From DAOUAE01 sp034433795 (GTDB lineage Bacteria > Chloroflexota > UBA6077 > FW602-bin22 > DAOUAE01), in assembly GCA_034433795.1 (NCBI GenBank), contig DAOUAE010000034.1, forward strand, positions 1 through 64,000: 64,000 nt of DNA. The letters are read 5' to 3'. Positions 31,764 to 40,187 of the stretch are shown piece after piece. Under the pieces are notes generated by a model. The model saw nothing but the letters and a program-made list of their open reading frames with translations, searched no databases and was not told where the DNA came from. Made by a program: the position numbers and the translations under genes. How positions within the stretch are numbered: the first letter of the stretch is position 1; every line of letters begins with the position of its first letter.

Positions 31764-32864
31764 ATGGCGCGGGTGATCTTCGAGCGGGTCTCGAAAGTCT
31801 TCGGCGACGTTGTCGCCCTTCACGAACTGGACCTCGAGGTCCACGATGGCGAATTTCTGGTGCTGGTCGGGCCGTCGGGCTGTGGCAAGACCACGGCCCT
31901 GCGCCTGGTCGCCGGGCTGGAGGAGGCGACCAGCGGCCACATCTATATCGGCGACCGGCTGGTGGACGACCTGCCGCCAAAGGATCGCGACGTGGCGATG
32001 GTCTTCCAGAGTTACGCCCTCTATCCGCACATGAACGTCTTCGACAACATCGCCAATCCCCTCCTGCTGCGCAAGGTGCCCCGGCGCGAGGTCGAGGAAC
32101 GCGTCCGTCAGGTGGCCGAGCTGCTGGGGATCAGCGACCTCCTGCACCGCAAGCCCAAGGAGCTCTCCGGCGGCCAGCGTCAGCGGGTGGCCCTGGGGCG
32201 CGCCATCATCCGCAATCCGGCCGTCTTCCTGATGGACGAGCCGCTCTCGAACCTCGACGCCAAACTCCGCCTGTATATGCGGGCCGAACTCATCAAACTG
32301 CACGAACGGCTGCGGACAACCACTATTTACGTCACCCACGACCAGCAGGAGGCGATGACGCTGGGCGACCGCATCGCCGTCCTCCACCAGGGGGTCCTCC
32401 AGCAGATCGGCTGGCCGCAGGAGCTCTACGAGCGGCCGGCCAATATGTTCGTGGCCGGCTTCATCGGCAGCCCGGCGATGAACTTCTTCGAGGGCCGGCT
32501 GGTGGCCGCCGACGGCTTCCTCTGTGTCCAGTGCCGAGGCTTCTGCCTGGCCATCCCGCCGGAGCGGGCCCGGGCCTACGAGCGCTATGTCAATCAGGAG
32601 GTCATCCTGGGCATCCGGCCCGAGCACCTCTACGACCGGCGCGAGGTGGTCGAAGCGCCCCCGGGCTCGACCTTCCAGGCTATCGTCGACGTGGTCGAGC
32701 CGCTGGGCAACGAGACGCTGGTCTACCTGACCGTCGAGGGGCAGCACTTTATCGCTCGCCTCGGCCCCGACCTCGACCTGCGCCGCCGACAGGTGCTGGA
32801 ACTGGTGGCCGATACCCATAAACTTCACCTGTTTGATAAGAAAACGCAGCGCGCCCTGCGCTGA
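31764..32864 (+). CDS. ABC transporter ATP-binding protein, UgpC/MalK type
   Basis: ATPase subunit of a carbohydrate-uptake (CUT1) ABC transporter, 366 residues. Walker A GPSGCGKTT near residue 37, Q-loop MVFQSYALYPHM, signature LSGGQRQRVALGRAI near 134, Walker B FLMDEPLSNLDAKLR, and H-loop VTHDQQEAM. The C-terminal third is the regulatory OB/TOBE domain (NFFEGRLV, GIRPEHLYDRREV) typical of MalK/UgpC. No permease or binding-protein gene is adjacent, so it may energise transporters encoded elsewhere, as known for shared ATPases such as MsiK. The downstream galactonate dehydratase is 39 bases away on the same strand, probably the same transcript. Confidence 0.93.
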   Translation: MARVIFERVSKVFGDVVALHELDLEVHDGEFLVLVGPSGCGKTTALRLVAGLEEATSGHIYIGDRLVDDLPPKDRDVAMVFQSYALYPHMNVFDNIANPLLLRKVPRREVEERVRQVAELLGISDLLHRKPKELSGGQRQRVALGRAIIRNPAVFLMDEPLSNLDAKLRLYMRAELIKLHERLRTTTIYVTHDQQEAMTLGDRIAVLHQGVLQQIGWPQELYERPANMFVAGFIGSPAMNFFEGRLVAADGFLCVQCRGFCLAIPPERARAYERYVNQEVILGIRPEHLYDRREVVEAPPGSTFQAIVDVVEPLGNETLVYLTVEGQHFIARLGPDLDLRRRQVLELVADTHKLHLFDKKTQRALR

Positions 32865-32903
32865 CCGTCGCCCCGGGCGCCAAATCCCACGGCCGAGAGG
32901 ACC

Positions 32904-34022
32904 ATGAAGATCACCCGCCTGGAACTCCTGCACGTCCGCCCCCGCTGGCTCTTCCTTAAGGTCCACACCGATGAGGGAATCGTCGGCCTGGGCGAGCCGA
33001 TCGTCGAGGGCCGGGCCCGGACGGTCGAGACAGCGGTCCGGGAGCTGGAGCGCTATCTCGTCGGCCAGGATCCCCGCTGGATCGAACACCACTGGCAGGC
33101 CATGTACCGGGGGACCTTCTACCGGGGCGGGCCGGTGCTGACCAGCGCGATCAGCGGCGTCGAGCAGGCCCTCTGGGACATTATGGGCAAGTGGCTGGGG
33201 GTGCCGGTCTGGCAACTTCTGGGCGGCCCGACCCGCCAGCGGATCCGCCTCTACGCCCACGCCGGCGGCAACACCCCGGAGGAGGCGGCGGCCGCCGCCC
33301 GGGCGAGGGTGGCCGCCGGCTTCACCGCCATCAAGACCGGCTTTCCCGGCCCGGTCCGCCCGGTAGACACCCGCGCCTACCTCAAGCGCTGCGTCGCCCA
33401 GATCGCCGCCATGCGCGAGGCGGTGGGCGACGAGGTCGATATCGCTATCGACCTCCACGGTCGCTTCAGCCCGGCGATGGCCATCCGGCTCTGTCAGGAG
33501 CTGGAGCCGTTCCACCCGCTCTTTGTCGAAGAGCCCTGTCTGCCGGAGAACGTCGACACGCTGGTGACCATCGCCCGCTCAACCCGAATCCCCATCGCCA
33601 CCGGCGAGCGCCTCTTCACCAAATGGGGCTTCCGCGAGGTTCTGGAGAAGCAGGCGGCGGCCATCGTCCAGCCCGACCTCTCCCACGCCGGGGGCATCCT
33701 GGAGTGTAAGAAGATCGCCGCCATGGCCGAGACCTACTACGCGGCAGTGGCCCCCCACTGCCCGCTGGGGCCCATCGCCCTGGCGGCCAGCCTGCACCTG
33801 GACGCCGCCATCCCCAACTTCCTCATCCAGGAGCACGTGACGCTGGGCGAGGGCTATCTCAAACAGCCGTTCGTGGTCAAAGACGGCTACATCGACCTGC
33901 CAACCGGCCCCGGCCTGGGCATCGAGCTCGATGAGGCCGCCCTGGCCGAGAAGCTCTTTGACGGCTCCTGGGAGACGCCCCGCCTCTACCACCCCGACGA
34001 CGGCTCGGTGGCCGACTGGTAG
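32904..34022 (+). CDS. dgoD: D-galactonate dehydratase
   Basis: Enolase-superfamily dehydratase converting D-galactonate to 2-keto-3-deoxy-galactonate. The Mg ligands and catalytic residues fall at D183, H185 (AIDLHGR), E209 (FVEEPCLPEN), E235 (ATGERLFTKW) and H285 (APHCPLGP), the same numbers reported for Escherichia coli galactonate dehydratase, so the alignment is gap-free up to that point. 372 residues; N-terminal capping domain includes YRGTFYRGGPVL. Related members dehydrate gluconate or other acid sugars, so the substrate is likely but not proven. Start ATG after GAGAGGACC. Convergent with the AttH-like gene, stops three bases apart. Confidence 0.9.
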   Translation: MKITRLELLHVRPRWLFLKVHTDEGIVGLGEPIVEGRARTVETAVRELERYLVGQDPRWIEHHWQAMYRGTFYRGGPVLTSAISGVEQALWDIMGKWLGVPVWQLLGGPTRQRIRLYAHAGGNTPEEAAAAARARVAAGFTAIKTGFPGPVRPVDTRAYLKRCVAQIAAMREAVGDEVDIAIDLHGRFSPAMAIRLCQELEPFHPLFVEEPCLPENVDTLVTIARSTRIPIATGERLFTKWGFREVLEKQAAAIVQPDLSHAGGILECKKIAAMAETYYAAVAPHCPLGPIALAASLHLDAAIPNFLIQEHVTLGEGYLKQPFVVKDGYIDLPTGPGLGIELDEAALAEKLFDGSWETPRLYHPDDGSVADW

Positions 34023-34025
34023 TCC

Positions 34026-35075
34026 TCAGGGCGCCGGGGCGTAGCCGACCAGTTCGACGTAGGCCCAGCCACCGACTGGCCGCCCTCGCTGCGTGCCCGC
34101 GACCCGCGCCTCGCCCTCCCAGTAGACGGTGCCGGTGCTCTCGCGGGTGTCAAGCTCCTGGTCCGGCAGGACCGGGGCAAGCGTGAGCGAAAGGTCGTGG
34201 GCCGGGACCGTGACCTGCCAGCCGCTCGGATAGACCGCTCCGCTGCGGGGGCTGGTCCAGGCGCCGAGGGGAATGGCGGTCCAGTCGGCCAGTGGCACCG
34301 CCTCGCCCTCGGCGGAGACGAAGGTGCCGAAGCGCCACAGCGGCCGGTGGGCGGCGTCGAAGACGACCGAGAGCATTAGGTCGCTCCCGTCATCCAGCTG
34401 GATGGCGTACCAGTCCCAGCCCCCGCCGGCCGAAATGAAGTTGCCCCACTGGTGATCCATCCAGGCGCTGCCCTCGACCGGGAACGTGCCGGCCGGGGTG
34501 GTGATCTGGCCGCTGGCCCGCAGGCGGGTGCGGGAGTAGTAGGCTGAGTCGCCGGCCGGTCCAAAGGAGATGACGCCGGTGCCGTTGTGCAGAACCGGCG
34601 GCTTAAGCGGGGTCACGGTCAGGGTCAGGGCGTAGCCCGGCATGGTGGCGACCAGGGTGTCGGTCCCGTTCTCGCCCCGAACCCGCCAGTCGCCCAGGGC
34701 GACGGCGTAGCGCCCCGGCGACAGCGGCGGTCCCACCGCCCGTCGCTGGGCGTAGGAGAAGCGGCCGGCCTGGTGGTCGGTGATGGCGAAGTGAGCGGCG
34801 TAGCCCACCGGGCGGCGGGCCCGCTCGGACTTGAAGAAGACCAGTTGAAAGCCGAAGCGCTGGCCGGTGGCCGTCACCAGGTGGCCGGTGTAGTACCACC
34901 ACTCGCTGAGGACCCGATGCGGGCCGTCGTCGGCGGGGAAGCGAAGAGGGGTGAGCGGGACCGGCGGGGGAGCCGGCGCTGGTGGCACTGGCACTGAGCG
35001 GGCCGGGATGACCCCTGGCCGCAGGGCACAGCCGGTCAGCCCCAGAAACAGAACCAGGCCGAGAAGCCGTCTCAT
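34026..35075 (-). CDS. AttH/CrtC-like lipocalin-fold lipoprotein
   Basis: 349-residue predicted lipoprotein: MRRLLGLVLFLGLTGC gives a signal peptide with lipobox LTGC and lipidated C16, followed by a proline-rich spacer. The body has the double-lipocalin pattern of AttH/carotenoid 1,2-hydratase-like proteins: LSEWWYYTGHLVTATGQRFGFQLVFF, AHFAITD, and GSAWMDHQWGNF with GGGWDWYAIQLDDGSDLMLSV. ATG 35075 overlaps the stop of the MMPL transporter (ATGA). Such proteins usually sit beside lipoprotein-release-type ABC permeases; pairing with an MMPL exporter is unusual. A hydrophobic-ligand carrier for the exporter is a reasonable guess. Confidence 0.85.
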   Translation of the reverse strand: MRRLLGLVLFLGLTGCALRPGVIPARSVPVPPAPAPPPVPLTPLRFPADDGPHRVLSEWWYYTGHLVTATGQRFGFQLVFFKSERARRPVGYAAHFAITDHQAGRFSYAQRRAVGPPLSPGRYAVALGDWRVRGENGTDTLVATMPGYALTLTVTPLKPPVLHNGTGVISFGPAGDSAYYSRTRLRASGQITTPAGTFPVEGSAWMDHQWGNFISAGGGWDWYAIQLDDGSDLMLSVVFDAAHRPLWRFGTFVSAEGEAVPLADWTAIPLGAWTSPRSGAVYPSGWQVTVPAHDLSLTLAPVLPDQELDTRESTGTVYWEGEARVAGTQRGRPVGGWAYVELVGYAPAP

Positions 35076-37273
35076 CGGCTCACCGCCGCCGGGCGTCGCG
35101 CCCGCCACACCGGCCGCCACCAGTTCAGGTGGCCCAGAAGATGCATGGTCGCCGGGACCAGCCCCGAACGGATGACGGTCGCGTCGAGCAGGACCGCCAC
35201 CGCCACGCCCAGGCCCAGGGCTTTGACCAGCACCACCTCGGCGGCGACGAAGGCGCTGCTGACCAGCACCACCACCATGGCCGCGCTGGTGACCACCCGT
35301 CCGCTCCAGGCCAGGCCGGTGGCGATGCTGGTCCGGTTATCGCCGGTGCGGAGATACTCCTCACGCATGCGGCTGAGTAAAAAGACCTCGTAGTCCATGC
35401 TCAGGCCGAAGAGGACGCAGAAGAGGAGAATGGGCAGAACAGCGTCCACAAAGCCCGGTGGTCGAAAGCCGAGCGGACCGCTGAGCCAGCCCTCCTGAAA
35501 GACCAGGACCATGATACCGTAGCTGGCGCTCAGGCTCAGGATATTCATCAGCACCGCTTTGAGCGCCAGAACCGGCGCCCGCAGCAGGGCCAGCACAACG
35601 ATGTAGGTGGTCACCAGGACGAAGGCGATGACGAGGGGAAAGGCGGTGTAGAGACGGTCGACCACGTCGAGGATGACCGCGGGAGCCCCGCCGACCAGGA
35701 GAGCCAGATCGGCTCCGGGCTGGAGGGCGCGGATCCGTCGAACCAGGGCCTGGGTCTCAGCGCTGGTGGCGCCGTGACGCGGGGTGATGATCACCACGGT
35801 GGCCCGGTCATGGCCCAGGGCCGCCAGCGCCGCCCGGGCGTAGGGATCGGCGAAGCGGCCGCCCTCGCGGTAGAGCAGAAGGTACTGGTCGAGCGTCAGC
35901 CGGGGGTCGAGGTCGACGATGCTCTCCACCGCCGCCACCTCCGGGTCGGCGCCGAGATACCGCGTCAGGTCGAAGAGGGCCCGCAGCCGGGCTGGTTCGA
36001 GGAGCGACCCCGGCGCCTGGACCACGACGAGGATCGGGCTGGTCACGCCAGGGCCGAAGGCCTGCTCAAGGCGGTCAGCGCCCTGTCGGGAAGGCAGATC
36101 GGGCGGGAGAAGGCTGGCGTCGGGCAGGCTCACCCGGGCCCGCAGGAAGGGAGCGCCCAGGAGGGCGATGATCAGCCCCAGGCCAGCCACCACCGCGAGC
36201 GGGTGACGGGCCGTGAGGTCGGCGCTGCCCTGGAGAGGGGTCCAGGTCCAGCGCCAGAGGCGCGGCGCCGGCAGGGCGAAAACCCGCCGGCCCAGAACAG
36301 CCAGGACCGCCGGCACCAGCGTCAGCCCGGCCAGCAGGCTGACGGCCACCACCAGCACGCCGGCCAGCCCCACCGAGCGCAGCATCATAAACTCGAAGGC
36401 CAGAAGTCCACTCAGGCCGATGAGCACCGCCAGCCCGGAGAAGAAAACAGCGTGGCCAGCGGTCTGGAGCGTCCGCTCCAGAGCCAGGGGAACGTCAGCC
36501 CGGGCCAGCTCCTCGCGGAAGCGGGCGGTCAGCATCAGCGCGTAGTCGGTGCCCAGGCCCAGGCCCAGCATCGTCACCAGGTTCAGGACGAAGACCGAGA
36601 GCGGGGTGAGAGCGGCGACCAGGGTGAGGAGAGCCAGCGAGATCAGCACGCTCAGCCCCCCGCTCAGCGCCGGCAGCCCGGCGGCGATGAGCGAGCCGAA
36701 GGCGAAAAGGAGGGCGAGGGCGGCCAGGGGCAGCCCGATGATCTCGGCCCGCCGCAGGTCGCGCTCGGAGACGGCGATGAGATCGCGGTAGGCGACGGCG
36801 CCGCCGGTCGGATAGGCCCGCAGGCCGGGTGGCGTGAGCTCGGCGAGGATCTCTTCGACGGCCGCCAGGTGGGGCAGAGCCTCGGTCTCCCACTGGATGG
36901 TGAGATAGACCGTCCGCCGGTCGGGGGCGACCTGAGACGGGGCCAGGTCCGGGGTGATGACTCCCCGAACACCGGGCAGGCCGCTCAGCCGGATGGCCAG
37001 GGTCTGGAGGAAGGTCTGGAAGGGGAGATCGTCGAGGGTCAGGGTCTCGCCGGCGACGACGACCAGGACGATGTCGCGAGGCTGGCCGGCCAGGGCGACC
37101 ATGGCCTGGTGGGCCCGTTCAGACTCCATATCGGCGCTGAAGAGGCCGCCAGCCTGGACCAGGCCGGGCAGGCGGGGCGCCAGCGGCAGGCTGAGCAGGG
37201 CCAGGACCAGCCAGAGGCCGATGGTCAGCCAGCGGTGGCGGTAGAGAAGGTGGGCCAGCCGGGCCAGGAGCAT
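35072..37273 (-). CDS. MMPL-family (RND superfamily) transporter
   Basis: 733-residue membrane exporter with the twofold RND layout: a first helix (RHRWLTIGLWLVLALLSLPL), a large extracytoplasmic domain, five helices including VTMLGLGLGTDYALMLTARFREEL, then a second copy starting with HPLAVVAGLGLIIALL and ending with LFCVLFGLSMDYEVFLLSRMREEYL. The GLGTDYALM and GLSMDYEVFL motifs in matching helices are diagnostic for MMPL lipid or hydrophobic-compound exporters. ATG 37273 (MLLARLAHLLYRHRW) is preferred over the longer frame, which overlaps the upstream gene. Middle gene of a three-gene operon. Confidence 0.92.
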   Translation of the reverse strand: MLLARLAHLLYRHRWLTIGLWLVLALLSLPLAPRLPGLVQAGGLFSADMESERAHQAMVALAGQPRDIVLVVVAGETLTLDDLPFQTFLQTLAIRLSGLPGVRGVITPDLAPSQVAPDRRTVYLTIQWETEALPHLAAVEEILAELTPPGLRAYPTGGAVAYRDLIAVSERDLRRAEIIGLPLAALALLFAFGSLIAAGLPALSGGLSVLISLALLTLVAALTPLSVFVLNLVTMLGLGLGTDYALMLTARFREELARADVPLALERTLQTAGHAVFFSGLAVLIGLSGLLAFEFMMLRSVGLAGVLVVAVSLLAGLTLVPAVLAVLGRRVFALPAPRLWRWTWTPLQGSADLTARHPLAVVAGLGLIIALLGAPFLRARVSLPDASLLPPDLPSRQGADRLEQAFGPGVTSPILVVVQAPGSLLEPARLRALFDLTRYLGADPEVAAVESIVDLDPRLTLDQYLLLYREGGRFADPYARAALAALGHDRATVVIITPRHGATSAETQALVRRIRALQPGADLALLVGGAPAVILDVVDRLYTAFPLVIAFVLVTTYIVVLALLRAPVLALKAVLMNILSLSASYGIMVLVFQEGWLSGPLGFRPPGFVDAVLPILLFCVLFGLSMDYEVFLLSRMREEYLRTGDNRTSIATGLAWSGRVVTSAAMVVVLVSSAFVAAEVVLVKALGLGVAVAVLLDATVIRSGLVPATMHLLGHLNWWRPVWRARRPAAVSR

Positions 37274-37275
37274 GC

Positions 37276-38046
37276 TCACCCCCAGAACCCGCGCGGGACG
37301 TTGCGGTGGGGGTCGAGCAGAGGGAAGCGCCCCCGCTGCACGGTCTGGGCGACGCGTTGGAAGAAGACCGTTACCTCGCGCGGATCGAGCCACTGGCGCA
37401 GCTGCTCTTCCAGCGGGCCGCGCACGGTGGGGTCGTCGAGCAGGCGACGGAGATCGGCCAGGATGGCCGACGGGATCGGGTCGCCGCAGAAATCCCAGAT
37501 GACCGTCCGGAGCTTGGGGACCACGTTGAAGGTGAGACCGTGGTCGATGGCCCAGATGCGGCCGTCGGGGCTGCGCAGGCAGTGGCCCGGTTTGCGGTCG
37601 GCGTTGTTGGTGATGAGGTCGAAGAGGGCGATGCGCTGGAGATCAGCCGGGTGCTGGCCCCGGAAACGGTAGTAGTGGTCTTTGGGGTCGTTGGGAATGA
37701 AGAGCTGGACCGTGCCGATGCCGAAGGGGCCCTCGCGGACCACGGTCGGGGGGACGGCTGGCCAGCCCAGGGCCCGGCTGACCAGGTAGGCGGCGTACTC
37801 ACGGCGGTAGAGGGTGCCGTCGGGGAAATCCCACAGGGGAGCTTCCCCAGCCTGGGGTTTGTAGACGGCCAGGACCGGGGGGTCGCTGTCGGCACGCACG
37901 GCCACCAGGAAATTCTCGTTCGAGCCCCAGGCCATGGCCTGGCAGGCGACGATCTCGCCCTGGGCCAGCAGCCGGTGGACGTCGGTGACCTCTTCGGGCA
38001 GGCAGGTCCGAACGACCAGCCGTCGGCGACGCTCCTCTGTCGCCAT
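37276..38046 (-). CDS. SCO1664-family protein, PI3/4-kinase-like fold
   Basis: 256-residue protein matching the conserved hypothetical family first named from Streptomyces SCO1664 (TIGR03843), distantly related to phosphatidylinositol 3/4-kinases and known from Actinobacteria and Chloroflexi. Kinase-like features are the ATP-lysine region VLAVYKPQAGEAPLWDFPDG, the catalytic loop LFDLITNNADRKPGH and the metal motif IWAIDHGLTFN. ATG 38046 follows GGTGGAGACC; a GTG at 38067 would lie on the predicted transcription start. It leads the operon with the MMPL exporter and AttH-like lipoprotein. Activity has not been defined for the family. Confidence 0.83.
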   Translation of the reverse strand: MATEERRRRLVVRTCLPEEVTDVHRLLAQGEIVACQAMAWGSNENFLVAVRADSDPPVLAVYKPQAGEAPLWDFPDGTLYRREYAAYLVSRALGWPAVPPTVVREGPFGIGTVQLFIPNDPKDHYYRFRGQHPADLQRIALFDLITNNADRKPGHCLRSPDGRIWAIDHGLTFNVVPKLRTVIWDFCGDPIPSAILADLRRLLDDPTVRGPLEEQLRQWLDPREVTVFFQRVAQTVQRGRFPLLDPHRNVPRGFWG

Positions 38047-38072
38047 GGTCTCCACCCCGCTCTTCACCTGGC

Positions 38073-38081
38073 ATTATACCA
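38073..38081 (-). promoter_or_regulatory. Extended -10 promoter of the kinase-like/MMPL/AttH operon
   Basis: On the minus strand TG-g-TATAAT (38081-38073). Initiation near 38066 favours ATG 38046 as the first start. Confidence 0.5.
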
Positions 38082-38223
38082 TCCAACAGGCCGGCACACC
38101 GGGGCCAGTCCCCCTCCGACGGCCTATGGCCGAGGGCCGGTGCACCCTGGCGGTCGGGTCCTGATGCCGGTCAGCCATCCCTGGGGGCTGCGGGGTGTGA
38201 CCGGAGGCCCGCCGGGCCAGGAT

Positions 38224-38252
38224 TTGACGGCGAGGCCCGCCGCACGTACACT
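38224..38252 (+). promoter_or_regulatory. Promoter of the UbiA prenyltransferase gene
   Basis: TTGACG, a 17-bp spacer, TACACT, 42 bases before the ATG at 38295. Confidence 0.65.
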
Positions 38253-38294
38253 GATAGAAGCCAGCGACCTCATCGCCAGGAGTGGAGCTGCCTT

Positions 38295-39299
38295 ATGCCG
38301 ACCGGAACGTCTCTGCAGCCCCGGCTCTGGTTGACCGCTCTCTACACCATTCCGTCGGTCGCCTCGCTCCGGGACCTCGACCCGGTCGCCCGCTGGCTGG
38401 TGATGGGCCGGGCGGCGGTCCTGGTGATGACGGTGGTGGCGGCCGGACTGGGTGGACTCTTCGCCGTGCTCGATGGGGTCTTCCACCCGCTTCGCTTCCT
38501 GGTGGCCGCTCTCGGCCTGGTCCTGGCGCACTTCGCCAGCAACCTGGCCAACGACTACTTCGACTTCGTCCAGGGCAAAGACACCCCCGATTCGCCGCGG
38601 GTCCGCTACGGCCCCCATCCCCTGGCCCATCAGGGGGCCTCGCCCCAGGGGCTTCTCGTCGCCACCCTGCTGGCCCTGGCCGGCGCGGCGCTGGCCGGAC
38701 TCTGGCTGACCGCCGCCGTCGGACCCGGCGTCGTACTCTTCGCCGGGCTCGGACTGCTGGTGCTCCTGACCTATACCGGCGGCCCTCTGCCCCTGAAATA
38801 CAGCGGACTGGGCGAGCTGGCGGTCCTGCTCGTCTGGGGGCCGCTGATGGTCGGCGGCACCTACTACAGCCAGGCGGGAACAGTCCCCCTCTGGCCTCTC
38901 ATCGGCTCGCTCCCCTACGCCCTGGGGGTGACCACTGTTCTTCTGGGCAAGCATCTGGATAAGGCTGCCTTCGACCAGGAGCGCGGGGTGCGAACCCTCC
39001 CGGTCCTTCTCGGCCCCGCCAGAGCCCGCCGCCTGACCCAGGCCCTCATCGTCCTGATGTATCTGACGGCCGTGGGCGTGGCGTTCTGGCGCGGGCTGCC
39101 GGGACTGCTGGCGGTCCTGCTCAACCTGGTCACGGCCGGACGAACCCTCGCCTTTCTCCATCGTGCAAAACCGCCCGAGCGGCCGCTCTGGTATGTCGGG
39201 GCCACTTTCTGGCACAACCGCCGGTTCGGCCTGCTGCTGGTCGGCGGGCTCCTCCTGGAGATAGGGGTGCGGGCGGTGACCGGCCGCCTCCCGGCCTGA
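38295..39299 (+). CDS. UbiA-family prenyltransferase
   Basis: Integral-membrane prenyltransferase of 334 residues with about eight to nine helices. The first Asp-rich motif is N86-D87-YF-D90 (LANDYFDFVQGKD), and the second is DKAAFDQERGVRTLPV, both needed for Mg-diphosphate binding. The second motif and overall length resemble 1,4-dihydroxy-2-naphthoate polyprenyltransferase (MenA), which would fit menaquinone synthesis, but no other men gene is near and the internal sequence is divergent. A long linker follows the first motif (GPHPLAHQGASPQG). Starts at ATG after a clear promoter; monocistronic. Confidence 0.85.
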   Translation: MPTGTSLQPRLWLTALYTIPSVASLRDLDPVARWLVMGRAAVLVMTVVAAGLGGLFAVLDGVFHPLRFLVAALGLVLAHFASNLANDYFDFVQGKDTPDSPRVRYGPHPLAHQGASPQGLLVATLLALAGAALAGLWLTAAVGPGVVLFAGLGLLVLLTYTGGPLPLKYSGLGELAVLLVWGPLMVGGTYYSQAGTVPLWPLIGSLPYALGVTTVLLGKHLDKAAFDQERGVRTLPVLLGPARARRLTQALIVLMYLTAVGVAFWRGLPGLLAVLLNLVTAGRTLAFLHRAKPPERPLWYVGATFWHNRRFGLLLVGGLLLEIGVRAVTGRLPA

Positions 39300-39505
39300 C
39301 CCACCGGGCGGCGTGGACGGGGCAGGCCGGTCCACGGATGACCGGAACCGGGTCTGGCCCGGGGAGCAGGTCGCGCTCCCTCTCCGCGTGCCGGCTGGCA
39401 CCACCGGGTCCCGGCTCTCTCCGGCCCGCGCTTTGCGGACAGACTGTACAGAGGCTCGACAGGCCCGGCGTTGCCATAGTCGGGGGCCGGGAAAGGAGCC
39501 GAGCG

Positions 39506-40159
39506 ATGACCGAGGTGCCGGTGACGCTGCGCAACCGCCGGGGGTACCGTCTGGCGGCGGTGTTCCTCGCCCCTGCGGAGGGCGGGCCGTTTCCCGCTGT
39601 GACTTTCGCCCACGGTCTCTACAGCCACAAGGGCAGCCCCCGAAATCGTCTGGTGGCCGAGCAGCTGGTGGCCGAGGGGTTTGCCGCTCTCCTCTTCGAT
39701 TTCACCGGCCACGGCGAGAGCGAGGGGACGCTGGCCGAGTCGACCCTGGAGCAGCAGGTGGACGACCTGGGAGCGGCCCTCGACTTCCTGGCCCAGCACC
39801 CTCGGGTCGATGCCGGCCGGCTGGGGGTGAGCGGGTCGAGTACCGGCGCGGCGGTGGCGATCGTCCGGGCTGTCCAGGACCCGCGCATTCGGGTCCTGGC
39901 CCTGCGCAGTCCGCGGGTGGGACACGTCCTGCCCTACGCCGCCCGCTGCACTATCCCGGCGCTCATCATCGTCGGGGCGGCCGATACCGTTATCCTCCCC
40001 GAGGCCGAGGCTCTTTACCGTCTCTGGCCGGCCGAGAAGCGCTGGGTGACCGTGCCTGGGGCCGGCCACCTCTTCGAGGAGCCGGCGGCCATGGAGCAGA
40101 TGGCCCGGGCGATCGTGGCCTGGTTCGTTGAGAAACTGGGGGCAGCCGCCCGGGCCTAG
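39506..40159 (+). CDS. Alpha/beta hydrolase
   Basis: 217-residue serine hydrolase of the dienelactone hydrolase/esterase type. The oxyanion-hole strand is VTFAHGLYSHKGSPRN, FDFTGHGESEG follows, and the nucleophile is S112 in GVSGSSTGAA. The aspartate is in IVGAADTVILPEA and the histidine in VPGAGHLFEE, completing the triad. ATG 39506 follows GAAAGGAGCC; the frame extends upstream to 39338, but there without family resemblance. Unknown ester or amide substrate. Confidence 0.88.
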   Translation: MTEVPVTLRNRRGYRLAAVFLAPAEGGPFPAVTFAHGLYSHKGSPRNRLVAEQLVAEGFAALLFDFTGHGESEGTLAESTLEQQVDDLGAALDFLAQHPRVDAGRLGVSGSSTGAAVAIVRAVQDPRIRVLALRSPRVGHVLPYAARCTIPALIIVGAADTVILPEAEALYRLWPAEKRWVTVPGAGHLFEEPAAMEQMARAIVAWFVEKLGAAARA

Positions 40160-40187
40160 CGTCTCCAGCGGGTCGAGTCGGCCGGTT

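Noticed and set aside
31633..31980. Extended N-terminus of the FAH-family protein
   Set aside because: It would overlap the ABC ATPase gene and the divergent promoters; ATG 31632 has an ideal Shine-Dalgarno.
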